NCBI GenBank assembly: GCA_020061355.1
Contig: JAGUYK010000046.1
Span: forward strand, 1 to 64,000
Reading direction: 5' to 3'
DNA: 64,000 nt
Origin: Ignavibacteriales bacterium
Lineage (GTDB): Bacteria > Bacteroidota > Ignavibacteria > Ignavibacteriales > Melioribacteraceae
Shown here: in pieces, positions 20,566 through 29,823 of the stretch
Position numbering within the stretch: the first letter of the stretch is position 1
Layout: the number at the start of each line of letters is the position of its first letter
The notes under the pieces: generated by a model
Told to the model about the DNA's origin: nothing
The model's input: only the letters and a program-made list of their open reading frames with translations
Database searches by the model: none
Program-made: the position numbers and the translations under genes

Positions 20566-20704
20566 GAATTCTTGTTTTAGTAACTATCTTTTTTATAGAA
20601 TCATCAAGAAAAGTATTTTATGTACTATCATTCGTTAGATTTATTATTCCATTTAAGAATTCTTGCAGATTTAGTAAATTGATTTCCAGAAAAATGGTTA
20701 AAGC

Positions 20705-21634
20705 ATGAAAATTAGATCTATTATAATACCTATTGTACTTGGTTTGTCTGCTACCTTTGCACAGGCACCGAACAGCAATTGGGAAAAGTTAATTGAGTTG
20801 GATGATCATTATGTATTTATTGATACAACAAATATCAGGTTAATTGAAAAACAAATTTCCGTTCCATCGTTATCGATTTATAAAAACCCAAAATTTATAG
20901 ATGAGATTAAAAAGGAAGCTACCTCGGTAAAAAATCAATTACTTTTTGATTATCAATCTTATAAATATACTGTTGTTGGTACTTTATACTACGATAAATT
21001 ATGGCGAATTATAGGAGAATCTTATACACCCGGAAGATCAATTAATACAAATTTGTTTGCCCTTGCTATCGATTCCGACAAGATAATGAATACTGTTTAT
21101 AATAGGTGTGTTGACTTTATAAATAAAAAAAATGCAGGCGCGGAAACAATAGATGTAAGTAAAACAAATTCCAAGTCAGGTGCTAAAACGCAAGAAAATA
21201 CCCCGATAATTATAAAAAAGAATTCTGAGGATTCCACTAAACCAATTCGAGAATTTTTAACTGAAAAATTTATTGATAAAAAGTTAAACGAAGAGTCCGT
21301 ACCAACCGTTTCCGAAACAATACCACCACCTCCATCTACTCAGACACCTCAAACACCAAAGGAGACTAGGAAAACCGAAGAATATAATCATTCAAATGAA
21401 AAAAATATTAAGGGAACAATATTTACTGATGGTAATAAATATTGTTTTCAGGTGTCATCTTGGAAAATTAGATCTCAGGCAGAAAAGGCGGTAATACGTC
21501 TTTCAAATTTCGGCCATAACGCATTTATTACTGAAGCATATCTACCGAACAAAGGTGGTAACTGGTATCGGGTAAGAATTGGTTATTTTAACACAATGGA
21601 AGAAGCGGAAAGATATAAGCGAACAATGCGTTAA
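20705..21634 (+). CDS. Exported protein with C-terminal SPOR domain
   Basis: This 309-aa protein begins with a cleavable signal peptide (about residues 1-20, ending TFAQA). Residues 25-130 read like the surface-adhesin-E-type fold (WEKLIELDDHYVFIDTTNIR region). A low-complexity linker at 135-235 is rich in Ser, Thr, Lys and Pro, including PPPPSTQTPQTP. The last 70 residues, from YCFQVSSWK to the end, match a SPOR domain, which binds denuded peptidoglycan glycans at septa. It is the first gene of a plus-strand run, divergent from nuoA. A periplasmic, cell-wall-linked role is inferred; the N-terminal module's role is unknown. Confidence 0.78.
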   Translation: MKIRSIIIPIVLGLSATFAQAPNSNWEKLIELDDHYVFIDTTNIRLIEKQISVPSLSIYKNPKFIDEIKKEATSVKNQLLFDYQSYKYTVVGTLYYDKLWRIIGESYTPGRSINTNLFALAIDSDKIMNTVYNRCVDFINKKNAGAETIDVSKTNSKSGAKTQENTPIIIKKNSEDSTKPIREFLTEKFIDKKLNEESVPTVSETIPPPPSTQTPQTPKETRKTEEYNHSNEKNIKGTIFTDGNKYCFQVSSWKIRSQAEKAVIRLSNFGHNAFITEAYLPNKGGNWYRVRIGYFNTMEEAERYKRTMR

Positions 21635-21672
21635 TACACATCATTATTATATTTTCATATCGAAAGGGAAAT

Positions 21673-22200
21673 ATGACTAAGCAACTTAGATTTATTATAA
21701 TTTCATCTATAATTGTAAATTTTATAATCACATTAATTCCATTCATGCAAGAAAAGAAATCCGATAAACTAATTGAAATGAAAGGGGAAGCAATGACCAG
21801 CAAAGTTGTAAAATCCGAAAAGGAATGGAAAGAAATATTAACAGACGATCAATATCACGTATTAAGAGAGAAAGGAACCGAACGACCATTTACCGGGCAA
21901 TATTGGAATTTTGCTGAGAAAGGAAGTTTTAAATGTGCCGCATGCGATCAAGTTCTGTTCAATTCGGATACAAAATTTGACGCCGGCTGCGGGTGGCCCA
22001 GTTTTTATGATGTTGCGAATAATAAAAATGTAACATTGAAAGATGATTTTAGTTTTGGTATGCATAGAATTGAAGTGATGTGTAGCAATTGCGGGGGTCA
22101 TCTTGGGCACCTATTTGATGACGGACCAAAACCAACCGGACAAAGATATTGCATAAATTCCGTTTCAATAAAATTTGAGAAGATTGAAAAGGAAAAATAA
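21673..22200 (+). CDS. msrB: Peptide-methionine (R)-S-oxide reductase, membrane-anchored or exported
   Basis: This 175-aa enzyme reduces methionine-R-sulfoxide in proteins. The catalytic cysteine is C160 in GQRYCINS. Zinc ligands are C88, C91 and C137, C140. C106 lies in AGCGWPSF. Residues 5-24 are a hydrophobic helix that could be a signal peptide or anchor, so it acts outside the cytoplasm. The catalytic domain begins near residue 48, and an internal ATG at 21793 could give a cytoplasmic form. An AAAGGG Shine-Dalgarno precedes the first ATG. It lies between two other genes for exported proteins. Confidence 0.94.
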   Translation: MTKQLRFIIISSIIVNFIITLIPFMQEKKSDKLIEMKGEAMTSKVVKSEKEWKEILTDDQYHVLREKGTERPFTGQYWNFAEKGSFKCAACDQVLFNSDTKFDAGCGWPSFYDVANNKNVTLKDDFSFGMHRIEVMCSNCGGHLGHLFDDGPKPTGQRYCINSVSIKFEKIEKEK

Positions 22201-22254
22201 GTTAATATCATGATAAAACTTCTATTTGATCATCTCCTTTGAAAATTTAAGAAT

Positions 22255-23133
22255 ATGAGAAAAAACATTATTATTTATTTATTCGTTCTAATAATGTTTA
22301 CAAATTATTACTGTCAAACCTTACACCAGGAAAGACTAAACTCAATGATTAATACCGAGTATGCGTTTGCAGAAAGAGCCGCACATGTTGGAACTCGTGA
22401 TGCATTCCTGGAATTTATTGCCGATGAGGGAATTCTATTTAGACCCATCCCGGTTAATGGTAAAGAATTTTTAAGCAAGCAAAGTTCGAGACCAGGATTA
22501 TTAAGCTGGTATCCGGTATCTGCTTATATGTCAAGTTCAGGTGATATGGGCTGCACAACAGGTCCCGCAGAATTCAGAAAATATAAAGATAGTAGTGCAA
22601 TATGGTTTGGTAATTTTTGTACTGTATGGCAATTACAAAATGACGGAAAGTGGAAATTTTTAATCGATACAGGAAATTTCAACGATAGGCCGGGAGAAAA
22701 AATAGAAGGATTAAAAATTAATCAAAACTTTGAAACTGGTATTTACCTTAGTGAAAAAGCGAAACCTTCAGAGAAAAGTGAAATAATTTCGATTGATAAA
22801 AAATTCAATTCAACACTTCATCAGAACAGTTTAATCGAATCCTACAAAAAATATGTTGATGATGATACAAAATTGTTAAGGGAAGGTATCTTCCCGATAA
22901 TTGGTACCGATAAAATCTTTTTGTATTATAATGACATAAAAACTGATCTAACCTTTGTGCCAATTGATGGTAATATTTCTAATGCAGGTGATTTTGGTTA
23001 CGTCTATGGATCTTTAGAAGTTAACAGTACAGGAACTGAACCTAAGAGAAAATATAATTATCTCAGGATGTGGAGAAAAAATGGAGACAACTGGAAAATT
23101 TTGATTGAGGCAACAAACTCAATCCCTCAATGA
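22255..23133 (+). CDS. Exported protein with two NTF2-like (SnoaL/DUF4440-type) domains
   Basis: This 292-aa protein has an N-terminal signal peptide (about 1-20). Residues 24-145 and 185-290 look like two copies of the same cone-shaped NTF2-like fold: each contains an FxxxxADEGILFRP- or REGIFPIIG-type segment, then a glycine-rich DMGCTTGP or DFGYVYG motif, and ends in a WQLQNDGKWKFLIDT or RMWRKNGDNWKILIEA strand. The first copy keeps the pattern better than the second. No catalytic function can be assigned; such domains often bind small molecules. It follows msrB after 54 bases and overlaps the opposing transporter gene by 7 bases at its 3' end. Confidence 0.72.
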   Translation: MRKNIIIYLFVLIMFTNYYCQTLHQERLNSMINTEYAFAERAAHVGTRDAFLEFIADEGILFRPIPVNGKEFLSKQSSRPGLLSWYPVSAYMSSSGDMGCTTGPAEFRKYKDSSAIWFGNFCTVWQLQNDGKWKFLIDTGNFNDRPGEKIEGLKINQNFETGIYLSEKAKPSEKSEIISIDKKFNSTLHQNSLIESYKKYVDDDTKLLREGIFPIIGTDKIFLYYNDIKTDLTFVPIDGNISNAGDFGYVYGSLEVNSTGTEPKRKYNYLRMWRKNGDNWKILIEATNSIPQ

Positions 23134-24023
23134 TTCTTTATGTAGCTTACTTTAATAATGCTGATTATGAGTATTATTACACCAACCCATTGTACAGCAT
23201 CCAAAATATTCCCGCGAATAAAATATTCCAGAATAACCGCAGTAAGAGGAAAGGCTAATTCACATATAGTTGCAACCGAAGCAGTAACTTTCTTTAAACC
23301 ATAGTAATAAAGAAAAATTGCAGCACCTCCGGTTGTAAAAGCAATTAGAAAAAATACACTCCATTGTTTTAATGAAACGGATTCAACTTGTACGATATCT
23401 CCAAAAGAAAGTGCAATAACCAACATTATAACTGAAGCAAATAAAAAACGAAGGTAGGTCCCCAATTCAAATCCAACATTTCTTAGAGCACGTTTACTTA
23501 AAACAGTTGAAGAACCGAAACTGAATGCGGCGATCAGAGATAACCCCGCTGCAATTGCAGTTTTATCTCCTGTACTAAGATTTGGAAGTGATAAACCAAA
23601 TGTCATTAAGTAAGCACCGAAAATTGCAGAGCCAGCCCAAATAAAAAATTCTTTTCGAAGTTTTTCTTTTAACAATATTGAAGCAAGTATCAATGCAAAA
23701 ACCGGCTGAAGTTTTTGTATTAGTATTACTACTGAAAGATTGACAAAATTAACATAAAATAGAGCTTTGGTTATTGACATTGTCCCAATAGCCCCGCCTA
23801 ATAAAGCAACTAGGAAAAAAGAAAACAGATCTTTTCTGTCTAATGCTATTATTTTCGGAAACTGTTTCAGGAAAATGGGTGATAGAAAAATTGCTACTAT
23901 AGCGCTTTCGATAAGTACAACAAGCGGGACAGGTAGATTATAAAGTGAAGGACGCAAAACTATGCCGTCAATTCCCCATAAACTTGCTGCAATTATAATT
24001 AATAGCGGTGCGAACCTTCCCAT
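23127..24023 (-). CDS. DMT-superfamily (EamA) membrane transporter
   Basis: This 298-aa protein has ten hydrophobic helices in two EamA repeats (about 5-140 and 150-292). Family features include an N-terminal WGIDG motif and the segment LQPVFALILASILLKEKL at the end of repeat 1. Substrate is unknown; relatives export amino acids, amines or other small metabolites. Its stop codon region overlaps the end of the converging NTF2-like gene. Confidence 0.85.
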   Translation of the reverse strand: MGRFAPLLIIIAASLWGIDGIVLRPSLYNLPVPLVVLIESAIVAIFLSPIFLKQFPKIIALDRKDLFSFFLVALLGGAIGTMSITKALFYVNFVNLSVVILIQKLQPVFALILASILLKEKLRKEFFIWAGSAIFGAYLMTFGLSLPNLSTGDKTAIAAGLSLIAAFSFGSSTVLSKRALRNVGFELGTYLRFLFASVIMLVIALSFGDIVQVESVSLKQWSVFFLIAFTTGGAAIFLYYYGLKKVTASVATICELAFPLTAVILEYFIRGNILDAVQWVGVIILIISIIKVSYIKNH

Positions 24024-24096
24024 CTTAAATTTTCTTTCATCTTTTTGTAAAACGACGGTTCAAAGTTATCTTTTTCTCAATTAATAAATAATCTAA

Positions 24097-25425
24097 TTAT
24101 AATTTTAGAGTCTTATAGTTGAATCTGAAAAGTAGAAATACACCAAGTCCCGTCAATCCTACAAATGAACCAAGCCAAATACCAATTGCACCCAGATTTG
24201 AAACGAAACCGAGCAGGTAACCGGTTGGTATTCCGAGCAGCCAGTAGGAAGTGAAACTTACATAAAGAGGAACTTTAACATCTGTTATTCCCCGTAATAC
24301 TCCGATTCCGCTTGCTTGTAATCCATCTGATATCTGAAAGAGAGCCGCTATAATTAAAAGATTGGATGCAATTAAAATAACTTCAGGATTACCGATATAA
24401 AGTGTCGGGATGACATTTCTAAACAGTATAAAGATTACTCCGGAAGAAAACATGATTGAAGTAGATAGAATAATGGCAGAAAAACCGGCTCGCCGAACAC
24501 CTTCAATATTTTTTCTTCCGAATTCTTCACCCACTCGAACTGTGCCTGCAAATGAAATTCCTAAAATAACCATGTAGCTTATAGATGCAAGATTAAGTGC
24601 AATTTGATTTGCCGCAAGTGGAATTTTTCCAAGCCATCCAACCATTATTGTCGCAAATGAAAATGCTGCGACCTCAAGAAAATATTGAAGTCCACTGGGT
24701 AATCCAATCCCGATTATTTTTCTGATGAGTTTGTTATCAAGATTTTTAAAATGTGGTTGTGGACTAAAGGTTTTTAATTTTTTACTCTCTATTACGAATA
24801 ACAAAAGTGCTATTGTCATAATCCATCTTGTAACTGTAGTAGCATAGCCGGCGCCATCAAGACCCATCGCACTAAAACCGAGATTACCGTAAATAAAGGT
24901 CCAGTTTAAAATTGCGTTCAGGATATTTGCTAAAATTGCAATTAACATTGGCGGATTTGGAATTGAAAGCCCTTCTAAAAATTGCCTGTAGCATGCAAAA
25001 AGAATAAAAGGAATAATCGATATTGAAAGTATCTTCATGTATGAAATTGCCAGCAGAGTTACATCAGGAGCTTGATTTAGCAATGGAATTAAATAACTTA
25101 ATGAAAAAACAATAACCATAAGGATCACTGAAAATATCGAGTTGACATAGACCCCATGATTGAGGATTACACCGCATTGGTTAAGTTTATTTTCACCTTT
25201 GGAAATCGCGATCAACGGTGAAATCGCAAATGTCATTCCGAAACCCAGGACTAGTATCAGAAAGAACAAGCCGTTAACAAGTGAGGCGGCGGCGAGTGAA
25301 GCGGCACCAACTTTACCAACCATAAGGCTGTCTACAACTCCCATCATTATATGCCCAAGCTGTCCAAGGGCGATAGGGAATGCCAGTTTAATAGTTTCTT
25401 TTAAATGCTTGCGGTACGATTTCAC
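24097..25425 (-). CDS. MATE-family multidrug/sodium antiporter
   Basis: This protein of about 442 aa has twelve hydrophobic helices in two halves and the MATE hallmark near the start, AFPIALGQLGHIMMGVVDSLMVG. The family exports drugs or metabolites in exchange for Na+ or H+. The start is uncertain: I use GTG at 25425, which aligns with the usual family N-terminus (VKSYRKHLKET); a TTG at 25458 would add 11 residues, and neither has a clear Shine-Dalgarno. It is divergent from the glycosyltransferase gene at 25492. Confidence 0.88.
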   Translation of the reverse strand: MKSYRKHLKETIKLAFPIALGQLGHIMMGVVDSLMVGKVGAASLAAASLVNGLFFLILVLGFGMTFAISPLIAISKGENKLNQCGVILNHGVYVNSIFSVILMVIVFSLSYLIPLLNQAPDVTLLAISYMKILSISIIPFILFACYRQFLEGLSIPNPPMLIAILANILNAILNWTFIYGNLGFSAMGLDGAGYATTVTRWIMTIALLLFVIESKKLKTFSPQPHFKNLDNKLIRKIIGIGLPSGLQYFLEVAAFSFATIMVGWLGKIPLAANQIALNLASISYMVILGISFAGTVRVGEEFGRKNIEGVRRAGFSAIILSTSIMFSSGVIFILFRNVIPTLYIGNPEVILIASNLLIIAALFQISDGLQASGIGVLRGITDVKVPLYVSFTSYWLLGIPTGYLLGFVSNLGAIGIWLGSFVGLTGLGVFLLFRFNYKTLKL

Positions 25426-25491
25426 AAAAAATAAATATATTGTATTATTGAGTGGCAAAATTTACACTACTTCAAATCAATATCATAGCTT

Positions 25492-27513
25492 ATGCTTCTT
25501 AAATGGGTTAAAATATTCTCGACCCTTGCAATTCTTTTTATTGCTATTCTCTATTATTTAAAAATGGATCAGATAAATTTTATTCAGGATGATGCTTACA
25601 TTACTCTGAGATACGTAAATAATTTTGTTGAAGGGAACGGATTAATTTTTAATGAAGGTGAAAGGGTTGAAGGGTATACAAATCTTCTGTGGGTCTTAAT
25701 TCTATCCTTGTTTGCAGTTATTTCAAAATTATTTTCACTACAACTTGATCTTGCCAATGTCTCTCAGGCACTTTCTGTTCTTTTTGGATTTGGAACGTTA
25801 TTGGTTTCATTTTTTTTCACCATGAAATTAATAAAGAAGAAAAATGCTGAACCGTCTCTTTTTGAAAATATTTCCATTTACTCCTTTCCGCTTATCCCAA
25901 CATTTTTACTTATGCTTTCTGCTCCGATGTTGTATTGGGGTATTAGCGGAATGGAAACAACATTATTTACTTTTTTAACACTTATTTCTTTATATCGTTA
26001 CTTTGACGCAAAATACGAAAATGGTCCCGATATAATTTTTGTAATTGTTTCTGTACTTAATACACTAACCCGACCCGAAGGTTTACTGGTTTACATGTTG
26101 ATCATATCCTGGTCAATCTTTAATAGATTTAAAAGTTTTAAACGAAGAAAAAATACTTTTCAAAAAATATTTTCAATTAAAGTCAGGAAGGAATTGATAT
26201 TCTATTTTATTCCAGTAGCATTCTATATTGGCTTTAGAATAATTTATTATGGTTATCCATTACCGAATACATTTTACGCCAAGACTGGTTTTAACATGGA
26301 ACATCTTCTTCGCGGTGTGTATTATGTTCTGGGCAGTTTTAGAGAGAATTACACTCTGGGAATTTTACTTCTTCTGCCTTTAATAGGTCTTCGCGAACCA
26401 AAAATGCGTTCAGAAATTTCATTTTTCTACTTTTTCGTAATCTTATATTTGATATCCGTAATATTGATTGGCGGCGACGTATTACCAATAGATCGATTTA
26501 TATTACCTATAGTACCTCTCATTTTTTCGTTCGCGGCTGTTTCAATTTACCAAATCAATATTGTACTCAAGCATAGTTGGAAAAAATTTATTTACATGGT
26601 TCTTGTGTTAATTGCGGTTGTTTTTTTAGGACTAATGAATTACGAAAGTAGAATCAAGGAAATAAATACAAAAAGATCATATGAAGTTGGACTTGTGAAG
26701 AAAATGAAGATATACGCCGAATGGATTAAAAAGCAGCATCAGAGCGAAGTTAAGAGTATGATTAAGAAATTAAGCGATGTAAAGGTTGCCCTATCTACTA
26801 TAGGTGCTCTATCATATTTCTCAGATGCCACCATAATTGATTTAGTCGGTTTAACTGATGAATACACTGCACACAATCCTAAAGAAGTACCGGGCATTGA
26901 TGAGGACTTGCCAGTGCTCTGGAAGGAGAAACGCTACAATGTTGAGTATGTCCTATCAAGGCAACCGGATTATATAATTTTCCCTGCAGGTGCTAAACCG
27001 ACCGCATTTGCTGAGTGTGCACTTTTTGTCCAACCGGAATTTTATAAATTTTATTATATCCAATTAATTTATTCAGATGAACTTAAGCAATTACTTCCTG
27101 TATTTTCCAGAAGGGAAGAACTATTAATTCTAAGCCAAAATGATTGCGATGCAAAATTTGTAAAACCGTTTATTGAGGCAAATAATTTATTCCTAAGTAT
27201 GACTACAACTGGGGAAAAAGATCTATTAGATAAGATAATTGATAAAACTGATGAAGCTGTAAAACTTTGTCCCGAAAGAATCTCCGATATAAATGCCGTA
27301 AGAGGATATGCCTATTACCATTCAGGAGAAATTGAAAATTCGAAATTGAATTTTGAAAAGTGTATCGAAAAAGATCCACTTAACATGATTGCGAGATACT
27401 ATTTGATGAAGATTAATCACGAAGAAGGAAATGAAATGAAAATGATTGAACAAATCAGAATGTTGAAGAAATATTCACCCGAAGCTTTACCAAATTTATA
27501 TGGTACTAATTAG
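25492..27513 (+). CDS. GT-C type membrane glycosyltransferase with TPR-like tail
   Basis: This 673-aa protein begins with membrane helices over about residues 1-400. The first loop carries an acidic motif, DDAYITLRYVNNF (near 31-43), followed by GERVEGYTNLLW, the pattern seen in polyprenyl-phosphate-dependent GT-C enzymes related to arabinofuranosyl or mannosyl transferases; the aspartate pair is the likely catalytic site. After a soluble domain (about 400-570), residues 585-660 look like tetratricopeptide repeats (RGYAYYHSGEIENSKLNFEKCIEKDP). A role in cell-envelope glycan or glycoprotein synthesis is inferred; the donor and acceptor are unknown. Confidence 0.75.
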   Translation: MLLKWVKIFSTLAILFIAILYYLKMDQINFIQDDAYITLRYVNNFVEGNGLIFNEGERVEGYTNLLWVLILSLFAVISKLFSLQLDLANVSQALSVLFGFGTLLVSFFFTMKLIKKKNAEPSLFENISIYSFPLIPTFLLMLSAPMLYWGISGMETTLFTFLTLISLYRYFDAKYENGPDIIFVIVSVLNTLTRPEGLLVYMLIISWSIFNRFKSFKRRKNTFQKIFSIKVRKELIFYFIPVAFYIGFRIIYYGYPLPNTFYAKTGFNMEHLLRGVYYVLGSFRENYTLGILLLLPLIGLREPKMRSEISFFYFFVILYLISVILIGGDVLPIDRFILPIVPLIFSFAAVSIYQINIVLKHSWKKFIYMVLVLIAVVFLGLMNYESRIKEINTKRSYEVGLVKKMKIYAEWIKKQHQSEVKSMIKKLSDVKVALSTIGALSYFSDATIIDLVGLTDEYTAHNPKEVPGIDEDLPVLWKEKRYNVEYVLSRQPDYIIFPAGAKPTAFAECALFVQPEFYKFYYIQLIYSDELKQLLPVFSRREELLILSQNDCDAKFVKPFIEANNLFLSMTTTGEKDLLDKIIDKTDEAVKLCPERISDINAVRGYAYYHSGEIENSKLNFEKCIEKDPLNMIARYYLMKINHEEGNEMKMIEQIRMLKKYSPEALPNLYGTN

Positions 27514-27578
27514 TCTCATAAATAAAAATCAATTAAAAAGAAATTTGTATATTTAATCAACAAAAAAGGAATAAATCA

Positions 27579-27749
27579 GTGGGAAGCCTAGGCGCAACAG
27601 AAATAATTCTTATTGTACTTGCACTTATTCTTTTATTTGGCGGTAAAAAAATTCCTGAATTGATGAAAGGTATTGGGCAGGGTGTTAAGCAGTTTAAAAA
27701 AGGATTAAAAGGTGAAGACGAAGATAAAGACAAACCTGATGGGGAATGA
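27579..27749 (+). CDS. tatA: Sec-independent protein translocase TatA (56 aa)
   Basis: This short gene encodes 56 residues: a single hydrophobic helix (about 7-20), the GGKKIPEL hinge at 21-28, an amphipathic helix (KGIGQGVKQFKKGLKG) and an acidic tail. This is the complete TatA/E layout. TatA oligomers form the passage through which the Tat system moves folded proteins with twin-arginine leaders. It starts at GTG with AAAAAGGA eight bases upstream. No tatB or tatC lies beside it, as is common where TatA alone is sufficient or the genes are scattered. The Tat-type leader on the SOD at 8627 is a possible client. Confidence 0.92.
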   Translation: MGSLGATEIILIVLALILLFGGKKIPELMKGIGQGVKQFKKGLKGEDEDKDKPDGE

Positions 27750-27818
27750 TTTACTGATCAACCAGCCAAGCCGTTTTTTCATCTGCTTTTATCATCATTT
27801 CTAAAATTTAAATCTTAA

Positions 27819-27847
27819 TTGAAGTGATAAAAATTGCTTCTTATTTT
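27819..27847 (+). promoter_or_regulatory. Candidate promoter of htpG
   Basis: TTGAAG (27819-27824) and TATTTT (27842-27847) are 17 bases apart, matching the standard consensus at eight of twelve positions. No CIRCE element or clear heat-shock sigma site is visible between tatA and htpG. Confidence 0.33.
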
Positions 27848-27899
27848 TGCATCCTGAAAATAATTAAATGTATTTGTGAAATGTGAAATGGAGGAAACC

Positions 27900-29810
27900 A
27901 TGTCGGACAAAGGCCATTCTACTAAATATGAGTTCAAAGCCGAAGTTAAAAAACTATTAGATATTCTTGTCCACTCATTATATACAAGCCGTGAAATTTT
28001 CTTGCGTGAATTAATTTCCAACTCTTCGGATGCCCTTGATAAACTTCGATTCGAATCGAACCGCGGCACAGAAATACGCGATAACGATCTACCTATGGAA
28101 ATCAAAATTGAATTTGATGAGAAGAATAAAATATTAACGGTTGCAGATACCGGTATCGGGATGACGCGTGACGAAGTTATTGCGAATATTGGTACCATTG
28201 CGAAGTCGGGTACAGAAGAGTTTATTAAACTTGTTGCAGAAACAAAAGCCGATGCGAATAACATCATCGGAAAATTCGGTGTCGGTTTCTATTCGGTTTT
28301 TATGGTCGGAAAAGAAGTGATAATTCAAACCTGTTCATTTAATAAAAACGAACCTGCTATTGAATGGAGGTCCGATGGATTGGGTGATTATGAAATTTCA
28401 GAACTCGAAGAGAAAATAAAAAGGGGTACCCGGATTCAAATTCATTTGAAAGATGATGCTGCCGAGTATGCTGAGAAATGGAAGCTTGAACAAACTATTA
28501 AGAAGCACTCAAATTTCATTTCGTTTCCAATTTATATCGGCAAGGAAAAGATTAATACAATCGCGGCAATCTGGCGGGAACCTAAAAGTTCGATTACGAA
28601 AGAACAGTACAAAGAGTTTTATAAATTTCTTTCGTTCGACAATGAAGAACCCTTGGACACGATTCACAAAACGGTTGATGCGCCTATTCAATTCAATGCT
28701 CTTCTTTTTATTCCTGCAAAGAGTTATGAGTTCTTCTGGATGGATAGGGAAAATTACGGTCTCGATCTTTATGTGCGCCGGGTTTTGATTCAACATAAAA
28801 ATAAAGATCTGTTGCCGGAGTATTTGAGTTTTGTAAAAGGGGTTGTTGATTCAGAAGACTTGCCTCTTAATATTTCCAGAGAAACTTTGCAGGAGAATGT
28901 TGTCTTTACAAAAATTGCTTCAAGCGTCACAACTACAATCTTGACTCACTTATTGGATAAAGCTAAGAATGATAAAGAGGGTTTTGAAAAATTCTGGAAA
29001 GAACATAGCAGAATTTTCAAACTTGGCTATAGCGATTTTATTAATCATGATAAATATACCGAGCTCATTCGTTTTAATTCTTCAACATGCAAAGACAAAA
29101 ATGAATTGATATCTCTGGCAGAATATGTTTCAAGAATGGATGAAGATCAAAAAGAAATCTTCTATTTGAGCGGACCGAACCGCGATTCAATACTTGATGA
29201 TCCTCATTTAGAGATCTTTAAAAAGAAAGGTCTCGAAGTTCTCTTTATGTACGATCCGATTGATGAGTTTATTGTTTCATCGATAAGAAAATACAAAGAA
29301 TATGATTTTAAATCCGTTTTGAGTGCTGACTTAAAAAAACTTGAAAAGTTCAAAGATTCACATGAAGAAACGAAAAAATTCGATGAACTTTCAAGGGATG
29401 ATGAAAAACATTTCAGCAGCCTGCTTTCCAAAATGAAATTAATTCTTGGTAATAGAGTTGTGGATGTGCGTGAATCAAAAAGGTTGGTTGATAGTGCAGC
29501 ATGTTTAGTTTCAGAAAATGATGAAATATCTGCCGCGATGCAGAAAATTATGAAAATGGCAAATCAAAACGTTGACGAGCAAAAACGAATTATGGAAGTA
29601 AACCAGGATAATGCACTTACGCGCAACCTGTTAAAAGTATATAAAACAAATGCAGATGATGAATATATAAAACAGGTAACTGAACAGTTGTATGAGACTT
29701 CTCTGCTTCAGGAAGGTAATTTAGATGATCCTCATGCACTTGTACGCCGGCTGAATCAATTCTTAGAGGATTCAAGCGAATGGTATTGTAAAGTAAAAAA
29801 TATTTCTTAA
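27900..29810 (+). CDS. htpG: Molecular chaperone HtpG (Hsp90)
   Basis: This 636-aa protein is the bacterial Hsp90, an ATP-dependent dimeric chaperone. The N-terminal ATPase domain has the Hsp90 signature YTSREIFLRELISNSSDALDK (near 26-46, here abbreviated), the DTGIGM motif, and GKFGVGFYSVFMV for the lid. The middle domain includes the conserved arginine in NISRETLQ. I chose the ATG at 27900, which has GGAGG five bases upstream; a GTG at 27876 would add eight residues. It stands alone with its own candidate promoter. Length is typical. Confidence 0.97.
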   Translation: MSDKGHSTKYEFKAEVKKLLDILVHSLYTSREIFLRELISNSSDALDKLRFESNRGTEIRDNDLPMEIKIEFDEKNKILTVADTGIGMTRDEVIANIGTIAKSGTEEFIKLVAETKADANNIIGKFGVGFYSVFMVGKEVIIQTCSFNKNEPAIEWRSDGLGDYEISELEEKIKRGTRIQIHLKDDAAEYAEKWKLEQTIKKHSNFISFPIYIGKEKINTIAAIWREPKSSITKEQYKEFYKFLSFDNEEPLDTIHKTVDAPIQFNALLFIPAKSYEFFWMDRENYGLDLYVRRVLIQHKNKDLLPEYLSFVKGVVDSEDLPLNISRETLQENVVFTKIASSVTTTILTHLLDKAKNDKEGFEKFWKEHSRIFKLGYSDFINHDKYTELIRFNSSTCKDKNELISLAEYVSRMDEDQKEIFYLSGPNRDSILDDPHLEIFKKKGLEVLFMYDPIDEFIVSSIRKYKEYDFKSVLSADLKKLEKFKDSHEETKKFDELSRDDEKHFSSLLSKMKLILGNRVVDVRESKRLVDSAACLVSENDEISAAMQKIMKMANQNVDEQKRIMEVNQDNALTRNLLKVYKTNADDEYIKQVTEQLYETSLLQEGNLDDPHALVRRLNQFLEDSSEWYCKVKNIS

Positions 29811-29823
29811 TCCCGGATTCTTT

